Positions 7,665 through 18,950 of a DNA stretch of 22,777 nt are shown here, one piece after another; within the stretch, counting starts at the first letter, position 1; the number at the start of each line of letters is the position of its first letter. The DNA is taken from contig JBBQNC010000028.1 of NCBI GenBank assembly GCA_038329555.1, positions 1 to 22,777 of the forward strand, written 5' to 3'. Below the pieces are notes generated by a model. The model saw only the letters and a list, made by a program, of their open reading frames with translations. It made no database searches and was not told the DNA's origin. This stretch comes from JALYUA01 sp038329555 (GTDB lineage: Bacteria; Acidobacteriota; Thermoanaerobaculia; UBA5066; Gp7-AA6). The position numbers and the translations under genes were made by a program.

Positions 7665-9344
7665 ATGACCCCTTTCAATCTCCGGAAGGCGAAGCCTTTG
7701 GCGTTCGCCGGCGCGGCTGTGCTGGCTCTGTACACTGCGGGCTGTTCCTCGGCCGCGGCGAGCCGCCGGACCGCGCCGCCGCGCCCGCCGGATGCCGTGG
7801 CCCGGACGATCGAGAGCGCCGCCGCCGACTTCAGCCTGGGCCGGGAAGCCGCCTTGTCGGGCGACTTCCAGTGCGCGCAGTTCTACTTCGGGCGCGCCGT
7901 CGACCGGGTGCGGCCCGAGGGCGGCGGTCCGGTCGCCAGCGCCGAGATCGCCACCTTCTCCACGGAGCTCTACGAGGGCATCCTCCGATACGAGGCTCTT
8001 TCGGCGCCCCCGGAAGAGACCGCCGCCGGCGAAGACCACATCTCTCCCGAGCTCCAGAAGATCGAGGCGACGGTCGAGGCGAGCCAGGAGGCGATCTCCG
8101 AAGCCGCTTCCGCGGTCGCATCGGACAGCGCGGGCGTCACGTACGACATCCCGATTGTCGTCAACGAGGGGGTTCTCAAGATCCTCGCGACGTTCCAGCA
8201 CGACCTGCACGACATCATCGGCCGGGGCCTGGCGCGGTCCGGCCGCTACATCCCCATGATCCACCGGGTCTTCGAGCAGGAGGGCATTCCGAAAGACCTG
8301 GCGCAGGTCGCTCTTATCGAGTCCTCGTTCATCCCGCACGCCCATTCCCGCGCGACCGCCCACGGCATCTGGCAATTCATGCCTAGGACGGGGCGGCAAT
8401 ACGGCCTCACGTCGAACGCGGTCGTCGACGAGCGCAGCGACCCCGAGAAGGCGACCCGCGCCGCGGCGAAGCACCTCGCATATCTGCACGACCTCTTCCA
8501 CGACTGGTTCCTGGCGCTCGCGGCCTACAACGCGGGCGAGGGCCGGGTCCTCCGCGCGATGGAGAAGACGGGGCTGAACGACTTCTGGCAACTCGCGGCG
8601 TCCGGGGTCTTGAAGCCCCAGACGCAGAACTACGTTCCCGCCGTGATCGCGGCGACGCTGATCTCCAAGAATCCGGCGCACTACGGGTTCGAGATCGATT
8701 ACGAGAAGCCCCTCGACTACGAGACCGTGTTGATCGATCGGCCCGTCCGCCTCCGGAGCCTCGCCGCCGCCGAGTCCGTCACCCTCGAAGACCTTCAGAA
8801 GTTGAACCCCGAGCTGCGCACGGAAATCACGCCGCGGCAGCCGGAGGGTTACCTGTTGAAGGTGCCGTCCGGATCGCGCGAGGCCGTCCAGGTCGCGTAC
8901 GCCGAGGCACCCACGGCCCATCCCCCGGTCTTCCGGCGGCACGTCGCGCGCCGCGGCGAGACCCTCGCCTCGGTCGCCAGGCGCTTTCGGATGCGGCTGT
9001 CGGACGTCGCGGCGGCGAACGGGCTTCCCCAGAAGGCCAGGCTTCGCAAGGGACAGGTCATCGTCATCCCGAGGGCGGAGGAAGTCCTCGTCGCTTCGAA
9101 GCAGGCCAGAAAGAGCGTAAGGAGCGCGAAGGGCGCGAAGCCCGTTCGCGCCGGCAAGAGGTCAAAGGCGGAAACGGCGGTCGCGGCACGAAGCTACCGG
9201 GTCCGGGGTGGCGACACCCTCTACAGGATCGCGCTGAAGAACGGCGTGACGGTCGAGCGCCTGATGGACGCCAACCGGCTCCGCTCCGCGGGAAGGATCA
9301 AGCCGGGGGACCGGCTGAGGATCCCCCCCGGCAACAGCCGCTGA
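7665..9344 (+). CDS. mltD: MltD-like membrane-bound lytic murein transglycosylase with LysM domains
   Basis: Lytic transglycosylases cleave the MurNAc-GlcNAc bond of peptidoglycan to give 1,6-anhydro-MurNAc ends. The 559-residue product begins with a signal sequence ending in a lipobox-like LYTAGC (cysteine near residue 27), so it is probably a lipoprotein. The SLT domain contains ALIESSF with catalytic Glu219, then GIWQFMP and ALAAYNAGEGRV. Two clear LysM peptidoglycan-binding domains follow, near 425-468 (RRGETLASVARRF) and 511-555 (GGDTLYRIALKNG). The stretch before them (about 350-420) resembles the linker found in MltD proteins. An in-frame TTG at 7536 would add 43 residues ahead of the signal sequence, so I chose ATG 7665, although its ribosome binding site is weak. 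Confidence 0.9.
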   Translation: MTPFNLRKAKPLAFAGAAVLALYTAGCSSAAASRRTAPPRPPDAVARTIESAAADFSLGREAALSGDFQCAQFYFGRAVDRVRPEGGGPVASAEIATFSTELYEGILRYEALSAPPEETAAGEDHISPELQKIEATVEASQEAISEAASAVASDSAGVTYDIPIVVNEGVLKILATFQHDLHDIIGRGLARSGRYIPMIHRVFEQEGIPKDLAQVALIESSFIPHAHSRATAHGIWQFMPRTGRQYGLTSNAVVDERSDPEKATRAAAKHLAYLHDLFHDWFLALAAYNAGEGRVLRAMEKTGLNDFWQLAASGVLKPQTQNYVPAVIAATLISKNPAHYGFEIDYEKPLDYETVLIDRPVRLRSLAAAESVTLEDLQKLNPELRTEITPRQPEGYLLKVPSGSREAVQVAYAEAPTAHPPVFRRHVARRGETLASVARRFRMRLSDVAAANGLPQKARLRKGQVIVIPRAEEVLVASKQARKSVRSAKGAKPVRAGKRSKAETAVAARSYRVRGGDTLYRIALKNGVTVERLMDANRLRSAGRIKPGDRLRIPPGNSR

Positions 9345-9511
9345 ACATCGGCCGCGACATTCGCGCGAACGGCGGCCGAGAGAGCGCTTCGCGCGCTTCG
9401 CTTAGAACAAGGCGGGAAACAGCTCGGCTCGGCCCCCTACGGTTCGGGTAAAATGCCTCCGTCCTCACCGGCGCCTCCGCCGGGCGTCTCCTCGGTCCCG
9501 AGGAGGCTTGC

Positions 9512-11116
9512 ATGCTCGCACGGGTCCACTCCGCCGCCGCCTTTGGCATCGACGCACGTGTCTTAGACGTCGAGGTCGACGTCTCCCCCGGTTTGCCGCG
9601 CTTCACGATCGTCGGCCTTCCCGACGCGGGTGCGCGAGAAGCGCGGGAACGGGTCCGCTCGGCGCTCCATAACGGCGGGTATCCGGCGGTCGAGGGCGTC
9701 ATCACCGTCAACCTCGCGCCGGCGGCCTTTCGAAAGATCGGTGCCGCGATCGATCTGCCTCTGGCGATCGCGTTCCTGCAGATCGCCGGACTCGAGGCGG
9801 CCACATCCGCGCGCCGCGTATTCGTCGGCGAGCTCGGGCTGAACGGGGAGGTGCGTCCGCTCCGGGGCGCTCTCTGCATCGCTCTCGCGGCCCGCGACGC
9901 GGGATTCGAAGAGCTCGTGCTGCCCGCGGAGAACGCCGCCGAGGCGTCCGCCGTCGAGCAGATCCGCGTCGTGCCGGTCTCGAGCCTCGCGGCGGCGGTC
10001 GCGCACCTGCTCGGAGAGCCGCCTCCCGGCGGGGTCCGGACGCTCCCGGCGCCGCGCTCCGGCCGCTCGACGCGGCAGGGGGATTTTTCGGAGATCCGCG
10101 GGCAGGCGGTCGCGCGGCGGGCCCTCGAGATCGCGGCCGCGGGCGGCCATCACGTCCTGCTCTCCGGACCTCCCGGCACCGGAAAGACGATGCTCGCCCG
10201 GCGGCTCCCGACGATCCTCCCGGGATTGACGCGTCCCGAGGCGATCGAGGTCACGAAGATCCATTCGATCGCCGGAGTCCTGCCGTCCGGCGCCGGGTTG
10301 GTCGACGAACCGCCCTTTCGCGCGCCGCACCACGGCATCTCCGCGCCGGGGCTCGTCGGCGGAGGCGTGCGTCCCGGACCGGGCGAGATCTCGCTCGCGC
10401 ATCGGGGAGTTCTCTTCTTAGACGAGCTGGCGGAGTTCCGCCGCGACGTCCTCGAAGGAATCCGGCAGCCCCTCGAGGAGAAGAGCGTCTCGCTCGTCCG
10501 CGTCGGCGGCGCCTGCGTCTTTCCGTGCGACTTCCTTCTCGTCGCGGCGATGAATCCCTGTCCCTGCGGGTTCGCCGGAGACGCCCGGCGCATGTGCCGG
10601 TGCTCCGCCGCGGAACGAGCGCGCTACGGAAAGCGCGTGTCCGGACCCCTGCTCGACCGGGTGGACCTCCACGTGTCGGTACCCCCCGTTCCGTGGGCGG
10701 ACCTGGAGCGCCAGGCCGACGGAGAGTCGTCCGCCGACGTGGCCCTCCGCGTTCTCGCCGCGCGCCGGACGGCCGCCGCGCGCTTCCCGGAGTGGCCGGC
10801 GTTTCGCAACGCGGACCTTCCGGCGTCGGAGTTCGAGCGCCTCGTGAAGCTGCCGTCCTCCGCGCGGACGCTCCTCGCGCGAGCCGTCGATCGCATGGGG
10901 CTCTCCGTGCGGGCGGCGCACCGCGCGCTTCGCGTCGCCCGGACCATCGCCGATCTCGAGGCGAGCGAAGTGGTTCGTTCAGAGCACCTTGCGGAATCGC
11001 TGGCGTATCGGATCCGGGCCGCGGACGACGCATCCGAACGCCTTGACACCGGGCATTCCGACACTTACCATCCCAGACAATCAGGACAACCCAATCGACG
11101 GTTTCCCATCGGGTAA
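9512..11116 (+). CDS. comM: YifB/ComM family Mg-chelatase-like AAA+ ATPase
   Basis: ComM is a hexameric helicase that promotes branch migration during natural transformation in Vibrio and related bacteria; homologues are widespread, also in species not known to be competent. The 534-residue product has the N-terminal Lon-like domain (FTIVGLPDAGAREARERVRSA; VNLAPAAFRK). Walker A is GPPGTGKT (219-226) and Walker B is GVLFLDELAEF (about 300). Further family motifs are MNPCPCGFAGD and SGPLLDRVDLHV, and the C-terminal Mg-chelatase region has LSVRAAHRALRVARTIADLE. The ATG at 9512 follows GAGGAGG by 5 nt. A TAAAAT box at 9449-9454 could be a -10 element but has no convincing -35. The last 30 or so residues are poorly conserved in character and overlap the next gene's promoter. 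Confidence 0.93.
   Translation: MLARVHSAAAFGIDARVLDVEVDVSPGLPRFTIVGLPDAGAREARERVRSALHNGGYPAVEGVITVNLAPAAFRKIGAAIDLPLAIAFLQIAGLEAATSARRVFVGELGLNGEVRPLRGALCIALAARDAGFEELVLPAENAAEASAVEQIRVVPVSSLAAAVAHLLGEPPPGGVRTLPAPRSGRSTRQGDFSEIRGQAVARRALEIAAAGGHHVLLSGPPGTGKTMLARRLPTILPGLTRPEAIEVTKIHSIAGVLPSGAGLVDEPPFRAPHHGISAPGLVGGGVRPGPGEISLAHRGVLFLDELAEFRRDVLEGIRQPLEEKSVSLVRVGGACVFPCDFLLVAAMNPCPCGFAGDARRMCRCSAAERARYGKRVSGPLLDRVDLHVSVPPVPWADLERQADGESSADVALRVLAARRTAAARFPEWPAFRNADLPASEFERLVKLPSSARTLLARAVDRMGLSVRAAHRALRVARTIADLEASEVVRSEHLAESLAYRIRAADDASERLDTGHSDTYHPRQSGQPNRRFPIG
11043..11071 (+). promoter_or_regulatory. Sigma-70-type promoter for the M23 peptidase gene
   Basis: TTGACA (11043-11048), a 17-nt spacer and TACCAT (11066-11071) form a near-consensus promoter within the last codons of comM. 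The M23 peptidase start lies about 80 nt downstream of the expected transcription start, so that gene can be expressed apart from comM. Confidence 0.75.
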
Positions 11117-11159
11117 TCGCCGCAGGCTTGCCTTCCGACCGGCCGCGAGGAGTATGGCT

Positions 11160-11999
11160 ATGAAGTACAACACGATCATCTTCGTGCCCCACGCGAAGGC
11201 CCGGTTCCGAAAGCTCACGGTCTCCACGCGTCTCCTCGCTTTCGTGGCCGCCGCCTCGGCGGTCGTGCTCGCGGCCGCCGTGCTGTTCGGATGGGCCTTC
11301 TTCTCCTCGGCGCGCCGCGACCGGCAGTACCTCCAGGTCCTGGCCGACAACGTCCGATTGAAGTCGACGACGGCCGCGCTGCACGGGCGGCTCGAAGGTC
11401 TCTCGAAGCAGCTCTCGCTGTTTGAGACCCGGACCCGCCGTCTGGCGATCGTCGCGGGCCTGTCGGACTCGGGGCGGACGGGAGCGGGCGGACCGATGAT
11501 CACGGAGCTTGCGGGCACCGGGTTCGAGGAGCGCAGCGCCTGGTTGAGCTCCCGACTCGGAGCGATCGAGAACCAGTTCGTGCGGCGCGCCGCCGTCGTC
11601 TCCTCGACGCCGACGGTCGCGCCGGTTCGCGGCCTCCTGAACTCCGGTTTCGGCAGCCGCAAGGATCCGATCACGGGCGAGGGCGCATTCCATCCGGGCC
11701 TGGACATCTCGACGCGCCGCCGGGAGCCCGTTCTCGCGACCGCCGCGGGCGTCGTCGTCCGCAGCGGCTGGGCCGGAGACTACGGCCAGGTCGTCGAGAT
11801 CGACCACGGCACGGGATACCGGACGGTCTACGGGCACCTCGACGCGATCCTCGTGAAGGACGGACAGAGCGTCCGGCGGGGCGAGCGGGTCGGGCTCGTA
11901 GGCTCGACCGGGCGCTCGACCGGACCCCACCTGCACTACGAGGTCCGCCAAGGCGACCGGATCCTGAATCCACTCGAATACATCCTCGACGCCCACTAG
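11160..11999 (+). CDS. Membrane-anchored M23 (LytM) family peptidase
   Basis: M23 peptidases are zinc endopeptidases that cut peptidoglycan cross-links; some divisome relatives are inactive regulators. The 279-residue product has an N-terminal transmembrane segment (LLAFVAAASAVVLAAAVLF, about 21-39). A helical, probably coiled-coil region follows to about 135, and then a LytM domain. The zinc and catalytic residues are all present: His178 and Asp182 in HPGLD, His226 in YGH, and His257/His259 in HLH. It should therefore be an active hydrolase facing the periplasm, of the MepM type. The ATG at 11160 is preferred over 11154 because the GCGAGGAG ribosome binding site sits 7 nt before it but only 1 nt before the other. 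It has its own promoter inside comM. Confidence 0.92.
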   Translation: MKYNTIIFVPHAKARFRKLTVSTRLLAFVAAASAVVLAAAVLFGWAFFSSARRDRQYLQVLADNVRLKSTTAALHGRLEGLSKQLSLFETRTRRLAIVAGLSDSGRTGAGGPMITELAGTGFEERSAWLSSRLGAIENQFVRRAAVVSSTPTVAPVRGLLNSGFGSRKDPITGEGAFHPGLDISTRRREPVLATAAGVVVRSGWAGDYGQVVEIDHGTGYRTVYGHLDAILVKDGQSVRRGERVGLVGSTGRSTGPHLHYEVRQGDRILNPLEYILDAH

Positions 12000-12105
12000 G
12001 CGAGCGGGATCTCCAACAGCCCGCAACGTCGGCTGGGGGGGGCCAGAAGCCTACGATTCGCCGCGGGGGCGGCCTCCTGCTATCGTTCCAAGCGAAGCGC
12101 TCTCT

Positions 12106-12138
12106 CGGCCGCCGTTCGCGAAGCGAACGCCCCGGCCG
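12106..12138 (+). other. Stem-loop in the spacer before secA
   Basis: GTTCGC (12114-12119) and GCGAAC (12123-12128) pair across a GAA loop. An outer CGGCC/GGCCG pair (12106-12110 and 12134-12138) extends the structure. No T run follows, so it is a weak terminator candidate for the M23 gene; it could instead be a leader structure of secA. A second small repeat, ATCGT/ACGAT, occurs near 12157-12173. Confidence 0.4.
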
Positions 12139-12187
12139 AAGCCGCCGAAAGAATAATCGTCCCTGGAACGATGTTTAGGCTCCAAAT

Positions 12188-14994
<2,807 letters not shown>

Positions 14995-14995
<1 letters not shown>

Positions 14996-16563
14996 TGGCC
15001 GTTCGAAAGAAAACACCGCCCTCCCCGTCCCGCTCGCGGCCGGCCGACCGCGAGATTCCCCTCGCCCTCACCTTCGACGACGTCCTCCTTCTCCCGGCCC
15101 ACTCCCGCGTCCACCCCCGCGAAGTCGACCTGCGGACGCGGCTCACGCCGAATATCGCCTTGAACATCCCGATCATCTCGGCGGCGATGGACACCGTGAC
15201 CGAGTCCCGCCTGGCCATCGCGATGGCGCAGCAGGGCGGGCTTGGTGTCATCCACAAGAACCTCACGATCGAGGGGCAGGCCGCGGAAGTCGACAAGGTG
15301 AAGCGCTCCGAGTCCGGAATGATCGTCGATCCCGTCACCTGCCGGCCCGGACAGAAGATCTGGGAAGCGCTTCAGGTCATGTCCCGGTTCAAGATCTCCG
15401 GCGTGCCGGTCGTCGACGACGCCGGAAAGCTCGTCGGGATCCTGACGAACCGCGACCTGCGCTTCGAGACGCGCCTCGATCAGCCGATCTCGACGCGGAT
15501 GACGAAGGACCACCTGATCACGACGCCCGTCGGTACGACCCTGGAGCAGGCGAAGGAGCTCCTTCACGAGCACCGGATCGAGAAGCTTCTCGTCGTCGAT
15601 CGCGCGGGAAACCTCAAGGGGCTGATCACCGTCAAGGACATCCAGAAGGCGATCAAGTACCCGAACGCCGCGAAGGACCGCCTCGGCCGGCTGCGGGTCG
15701 GCGCCGCCGTCGGCGTCTCGCGCGACCTCGTCGACCGGGCGCGGGCGCTGGTGCGCGCCAAGGTGGACGTCCTCGTGCTGGATTCTTCCCACGGGCACAG
15801 CCAGGGCGTGCTCGACGCGCTGAAGCTCTTGAAGCGGCGCTTCCCGTCGACGCCGGTCGTCGCCGGCAACGTCGCGACCGAGGCGGGCGCGCTCGACCTC
15901 GTCCGCCGCGGCGCCGACGCGGTCAAGGTGGGCATCGGGCCGGGCTCGATCTGCACGACGCGGGTCGTCACCGGAGCGGGAGTCCCGCAGATCCACGCCA
16001 TCCGCGAATGCGCGAAGGCGACTCGCGGAACGCGCGTGCCCCTGATCGCGGACGGCGGCATCAAATTCTCGGGCGACGTGACGAAGGCGATCGCCGCCGG
16101 CGCGCACATCGTGATGGTGGGCTCGCTGCTCGCGGGCACGGAGGAGTCGCCCGGGGAGACGATCCTCTACCAGGGACGGACGTTCAAGGCCTACCGCGGC
16201 ATGGGCTCGCTCGGCGCGATGAAGGCCGGATCATCCGACCGCTACTTCCAGGAATCCGTCGAGACCGACCCGGGAGCGCCGGGGGGCAACGGCGGATCGA
16301 ACGGAGACGGCGGCTCGCTCTCGAAGCTCGTTCCCGAGGGGATCGAGGGGATGGTCCCTTACAAGGGCAGCGTCGAGGCGCTCATCCACCAGCTCACGGG
16401 AGGCATCCGCAGCGGTATGGGGCTCGCCGGCTGCCCGACCATCGACGACTTGCGTACCCGGTCGCAGATGATCCGCATCACCTCGGCGGGGCTCAAGGAG
16501 TCCCACGCGCACGACGTAATCATCACGAAGGAAGCCCCGAACTATCAGCGCGAGGAGGCGTAG
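14995..16563 (+). CDS. guaB: Inosine-5'-monophosphate dehydrogenase
   Basis: GuaB oxidises IMP to XMP with NAD+, the committed step of guanine nucleotide synthesis. The 522-residue product has the N-terminal barrel start (LALTFDDVLLLPAHS, IPIISAAMDTVTE) and two CBS domains (about 110-230; MSRFKISGVPVVDD and LLHEHRIEKLLVVD). The catalytic loop is GIGPGSICTTRVV with Cys320, and LIADGGIKFSGDV and YRGMGSLGAM follow. The mobile flap carries an extra Gly/Asn-rich stretch between DRYFQ and KLVPEGIEG (about residues 420-442), unlike the short connection in E. coli GuaB. The ATG at 14995 overlaps the secA TGA, giving likely translational coupling. Reading upstream in the same frame without a stop is only a shadow of secA. 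Confidence 0.97.
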
Positions 16564-16567
16564 GGAG

Positions 16568-16602
16568 GTGGGTTGTGATTTACGAGTTATGAGTCGTGAG
16601 TT
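16568..16602 (+). repeat. Heptamer array, left arm (5 x 7 nt)
   Basis: Five consecutive 7-nt units start 5 nt after the guaB stop: GTGGGTT, GTGATTT, ACGAGTT, ATGAGTC, GTGAGTT. The consensus is about RTGAGTT. An array of the same length and consensus lies inverted at 16634-16668. The region is A/T-richer than its surroundings. Confidence 0.7.
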
Positions 16603-16633
16603 CTCGGGCCTGATCGGTTGAGAGCGGAAAACA

Positions 16634-16668
16634 GACCCAGAAATCAAAACTCAAAACCCAACCCTCAA
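16634..16668 (-). repeat. Heptamer array, right arm (5 x 7 nt, inverted)
   Basis: Read on the minus strand the five units are TTGAGGG, TTGGGTT, TTGAGTT, TTGATTT, CTGGGTC. They match the consensus of the left array in opposite orientation, with 31 nt between the arrays. The two arms could fold into a long imperfect hairpin; the best 25-nt alignment (16584-16608 with 16636-16659) pairs at about 19 positions. It lies between convergent guaB and rarA, so a role in two-way termination is possible. Confidence 0.7.
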
Positions 16669-16676
16669 GGATGAAG

Positions 16677-16693
16677 TATCGGTCCGACCGATA
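16677..16693. repeat. Perfect 7-bp hairpin beside the rarA 3' end
   Basis: TATCGGT and ACCGATA pair across a 3-nt CCG loop, 14 nt beyond the rarA stop. There is no T run on either strand, so it is a weak terminator at best. Confidence 0.4.
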
Positions 16694-16706
16694 GCGGCCC
16701 TCCCGA

Positions 16707-18128
16707 CTACTCGTCGTCGTCCTTCGGCGGCTCGACCTTCCTCGGCCGGCTTCTCTTCTCCCGGTCCTTGTCCTTTTCCTCGCGCGCCCACTTCTCCTGG
16801 CGCATCTTCATGACCATCTCGAGCCGCCGAGCGAGCTCTGCCTCCTCCCCGGAGGCCCGCGGCCGGTAGTAGCGGCGCCCCTGCAGGGACTCGGGCAGGC
16901 ACTGGATCCCGCCGACGCCCTCGGGCTCGGCGTGGGCGTAACGGTAGCCGCGCCCGTAACCGACCTCCTTCATGAGCCGAGTCACCGCGTTGCGGATGAC
17001 GGCGGGCACGGGCTCGGCGGGCTTCTCGGCGACGTCGGTCTTGGCCTCGGTCTCCGCCTCGTAGAGGGCGTTCGACTTCGGGGCGAGCGCGCAGTAGACG
17101 GCGGCCTGCGCGAGCGCGAGGGAGCCCTCCGGAAGGCCGAGAAACTCGAACGCCTCCTTGGCGTCCAGGGCCACGCGCAGCGCCCGCGGATCGGCGAGGC
17201 CGACGTCCTCGGAGGCGAACCGCACGATGCGGCGCGCGAGATACATCGGCTCCTCCCCCGCCTCGAGCATCCGGACCAGCCAGTAGATCGTCGCATCCGG
17301 ATCGGATTCCCGCATCGACTTGTGCAGAGCCGAGATCAGGTTGTAGTGCTCTTCGCCAGCCTTGTCGTAGAGCAGGACCTTCCTCTGCAGGAGCTCGCGG
17401 AGGCGGGACACCTCGATGCGCTTCGTCTTGCCCGCCTCGGCGTCGAGCGCCGCGGCTTCGAGAAGGTTCAACGCGCGCCGCGCGTCCCCGCCGGAGGTCT
17501 GGGCGATGAAGGAGAGGGCCTCGTCGTCGAGGCGGAAGTCCCGGGCGCCGAACCCGCGGGGGATGTCGCGCAGCGATCGGCGCACGATCCGCGCGATGGC
17601 TTCGGGCGCGAGCGGGTCGAGGACGACGACTTTGCAGCGGGACAGGAGGGCGCCGTTCAGCTCGAAGGAGGGATTCTCCGTCGTGGCGCCGATCAGCACC
17701 ACCTCGCCCGACTCGATGTACGGAAGAAAGACGTCCTGCTGCGCGCGGTTGAACCGATGGATTTCGTCTAAGAACAGGATCGTCCTCTCCCGCGTCGCCT
17801 GCCGGCGCTTCCGGGCGCCCTCGAGGACCTCGCGCATCTCCTTCACGCCCGTGGCGACCGCCGAGTAGGACAGGAACGCGGAAGACGTCTGTGTGGCGAT
17901 CAGCCGGGCGAGAGTGGTCTTGCCGACGCCCGGCGGACCCCAGAAGATGAGCGAGGGGATCCGGTCCTCGGCGAGGGCGCGGCGAAGGAAGCCGTTGGAG
18001 CCCACGACCTCCTCCGGTCCCTCGACCTCGTCCAGGGAACGGGGCCGCATCCGATCGGCGAGCGGGCTGTCGGCCCCGGCCTCTTCGGGCGCGCGGCGAG
18101 GACGGTCGAGATCGAAGAGGTCGTTCAT
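16707..18128 (-). CDS. rarA: Replication-associated recombination protein A (AAA+ ATPase RarA/MgsA)
   Basis: RarA is a clamp-loader-like AAA+ ATPase that acts at stalled replication forks. The 473-residue product has PLADRMRPRSLDEVEGPEEVVG at its N-terminus (described by position, about 22-43). Walker A is FWGPPGVGKTTLARLIA, Walker B is ILFLDEIHRFNRAQQDVFLP, and sensor 1 is LIGATTENPSFELNGALLSR. The C-terminal tetramerisation region has HKSMRESDPDATIYWLVRML and VGLADPRAL, and the conserved end is GRRYYRP. A highly charged Lys/Glu/Arg tail of about 50 residues follows. I start at ATG 18128 (MNDLFDLDR) because it overlaps the stop of the upstream 81-residue gene (ATGA); the longer frame to 18176 runs into that gene. 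It is last in the carD-led cluster. Confidence 0.95.
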   Translation of the reverse strand: MNDLFDLDRPRRAPEEAGADSPLADRMRPRSLDEVEGPEEVVGSNGFLRRALAEDRIPSLIFWGPPGVGKTTLARLIATQTSSAFLSYSAVATGVKEMREVLEGARKRRQATRERTILFLDEIHRFNRAQQDVFLPYIESGEVVLIGATTENPSFELNGALLSRCKVVVLDPLAPEAIARIVRRSLRDIPRGFGARDFRLDDEALSFIAQTSGGDARRALNLLEAAALDAEAGKTKRIEVSRLRELLQRKVLLYDKAGEEHYNLISALHKSMRESDPDATIYWLVRMLEAGEEPMYLARRIVRFASEDVGLADPRALRVALDAKEAFEFLGLPEGSLALAQAAVYCALAPKSNALYEAETEAKTDVAEKPAEPVPAVIRNAVTRLMKEVGYGRGYRYAHAEPEGVGGIQCLPESLQGRRYYRPRASGEEAELARRLEMVMKMRQEKWAREEKDKDREKRSRPRKVEPPKDDDE

Positions 18129-18370
18129 GCGGACTCGAGCTTTCGACGGCACTTTTCCGAGCAAACGGGAAGCCACTCGTCGCCGCGGCGGACGGCGATC
18201 GCGATGCGGCGGTCGACCCAGGTGCCACAGACGGGATCGCGCACCATTTCCCCCTCGATCGGCGTTCCCTGTCCCGGGGGACCCGACCGCGCGGCGAAAA
18301 AGAGCCGCAGCGCCCGGAGCACGAGCAGAAAAAGGAAGAGGACGACCAGGAAGAGGGCGATGCGGGCCAT
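18125..18370 (-). CDS. Small membrane protein with a C-terminal cysteine motif pair (YHS/PP0621-like)
   Basis: The 81-residue product has one N-terminal transmembrane helix (about 3-22, IALFLVVLFLFLLVLRAL). A short linker leads to a C-terminal motif MVRDPVCGTWV ... LPVCSEKCRRKLE. A DPVCG element paired with a CxxxC element near the end recalls YHS/TRASH-like metal-binding segments and the small PP0621 family; only three cysteines are present here. The function of such proteins is not established. It starts 4 nt after the TPR gene stop and its own stop overlaps the rarA start, so all three are probably translated from one message. Confidence 0.7.
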   Translation of the reverse strand: MARIALFLVVLFLFLLVLRALRLFFAARSGPPGQGTPIEGEMVRDPVCGTWVDRRIAIAVRRGDEWLPVCSEKCRRKLESA

Positions 18371-18374
18371 GCGC

Positions 18375-18950
18375 CTATCCCGCCCGAACCCGGGAGATCT
18401 GCTCCTGGATCCTGTCGAGGTTCGGAATCTCCGGATAACGGCGCTTCAACTCGTCGAAGTGCCGCTGTGCCATGGCCGCGTCCCGCGAGTCGAAGGCGTG
18501 GATCAGGACGAGGTTTAAGAGCGACTGCCAGTGATCCGGGTCGGCGGCGCGGGCGCGCTCGAGCGAGGCGACCGCGCGGCGCAGCTCGCCGCGGTTGCGA
18601 AACGCCGCTCCGAGATCCGACAGCACGTTGGCGTCCTTCGGAGCCTTGCGCAGGGCCTTCTCGTAAGACTCGATCGCGTGGCTCCAGTCGTCCCGGTCAT
18701 AGTAGGCGTTCCCCAGGGCCGCCCACAGCCGGGGGCTCTCGGGGTCGCGTTGCAGCTCGGTCTTCAGGGATGCGATGCGATCGGCGCCTCCCGTTGCCGC
18801 AGCGGTCTCCGGCGCGGCGTCGGGGCGGCCTCCTCCCGCCGCGAAGTATCCCCCGATGAAGCCGAGAAGCGCCCCGATGAAGAGGGGCGCGATCGCCCGG
18901 GACCAGGGGGCTCGGGAACGGCCCGGGGGGGCGGCGTCCACCGAGGTCAC
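18375..18950 (-). CDS. Membrane-anchored TPR protein
   Basis: The 191-residue product has a short cytoplasmic N-terminus, one transmembrane segment (IAPLFIGALLGFIGGYFAAG, about 20-39), a linker, then tetratricopeptide repeats. Clear units are PRLWAALGNAYYDRDDWSHAIESYEKAL, shortened here as LWAALGNAYYDR...AIESYEKAL, and NVLSDLGAAFRNRG...AVASLERAR. A third degenerate unit covers SLLNLVLIHAF...FDELKRRYP. TPRs bind proteins, so this may be an assembly factor; the layout recalls the TPR part of CcmH/CcmI cytochrome c maturation proteins, but no such genes are near. The GTG start at 18950 overlaps the stop of the preceding gene (GTGA). The longer frame to 19262 overlaps that gene and is rejected. 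Confidence 0.85.
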   Translation of the reverse strand: MTSVDAAPPGRSRAPWSRAIAPLFIGALLGFIGGYFAAGGGRPDAAPETAAATGGADRIASLKTELQRDPESPRLWAALGNAYYDRDDWSHAIESYEKALRKAPKDANVLSDLGAAFRNRGELRRAVASLERARAADPDHWQSLLNLVLIHAFDSRDAAMAQRHFDELKRRYPEIPNLDRIQEQISRVRAG

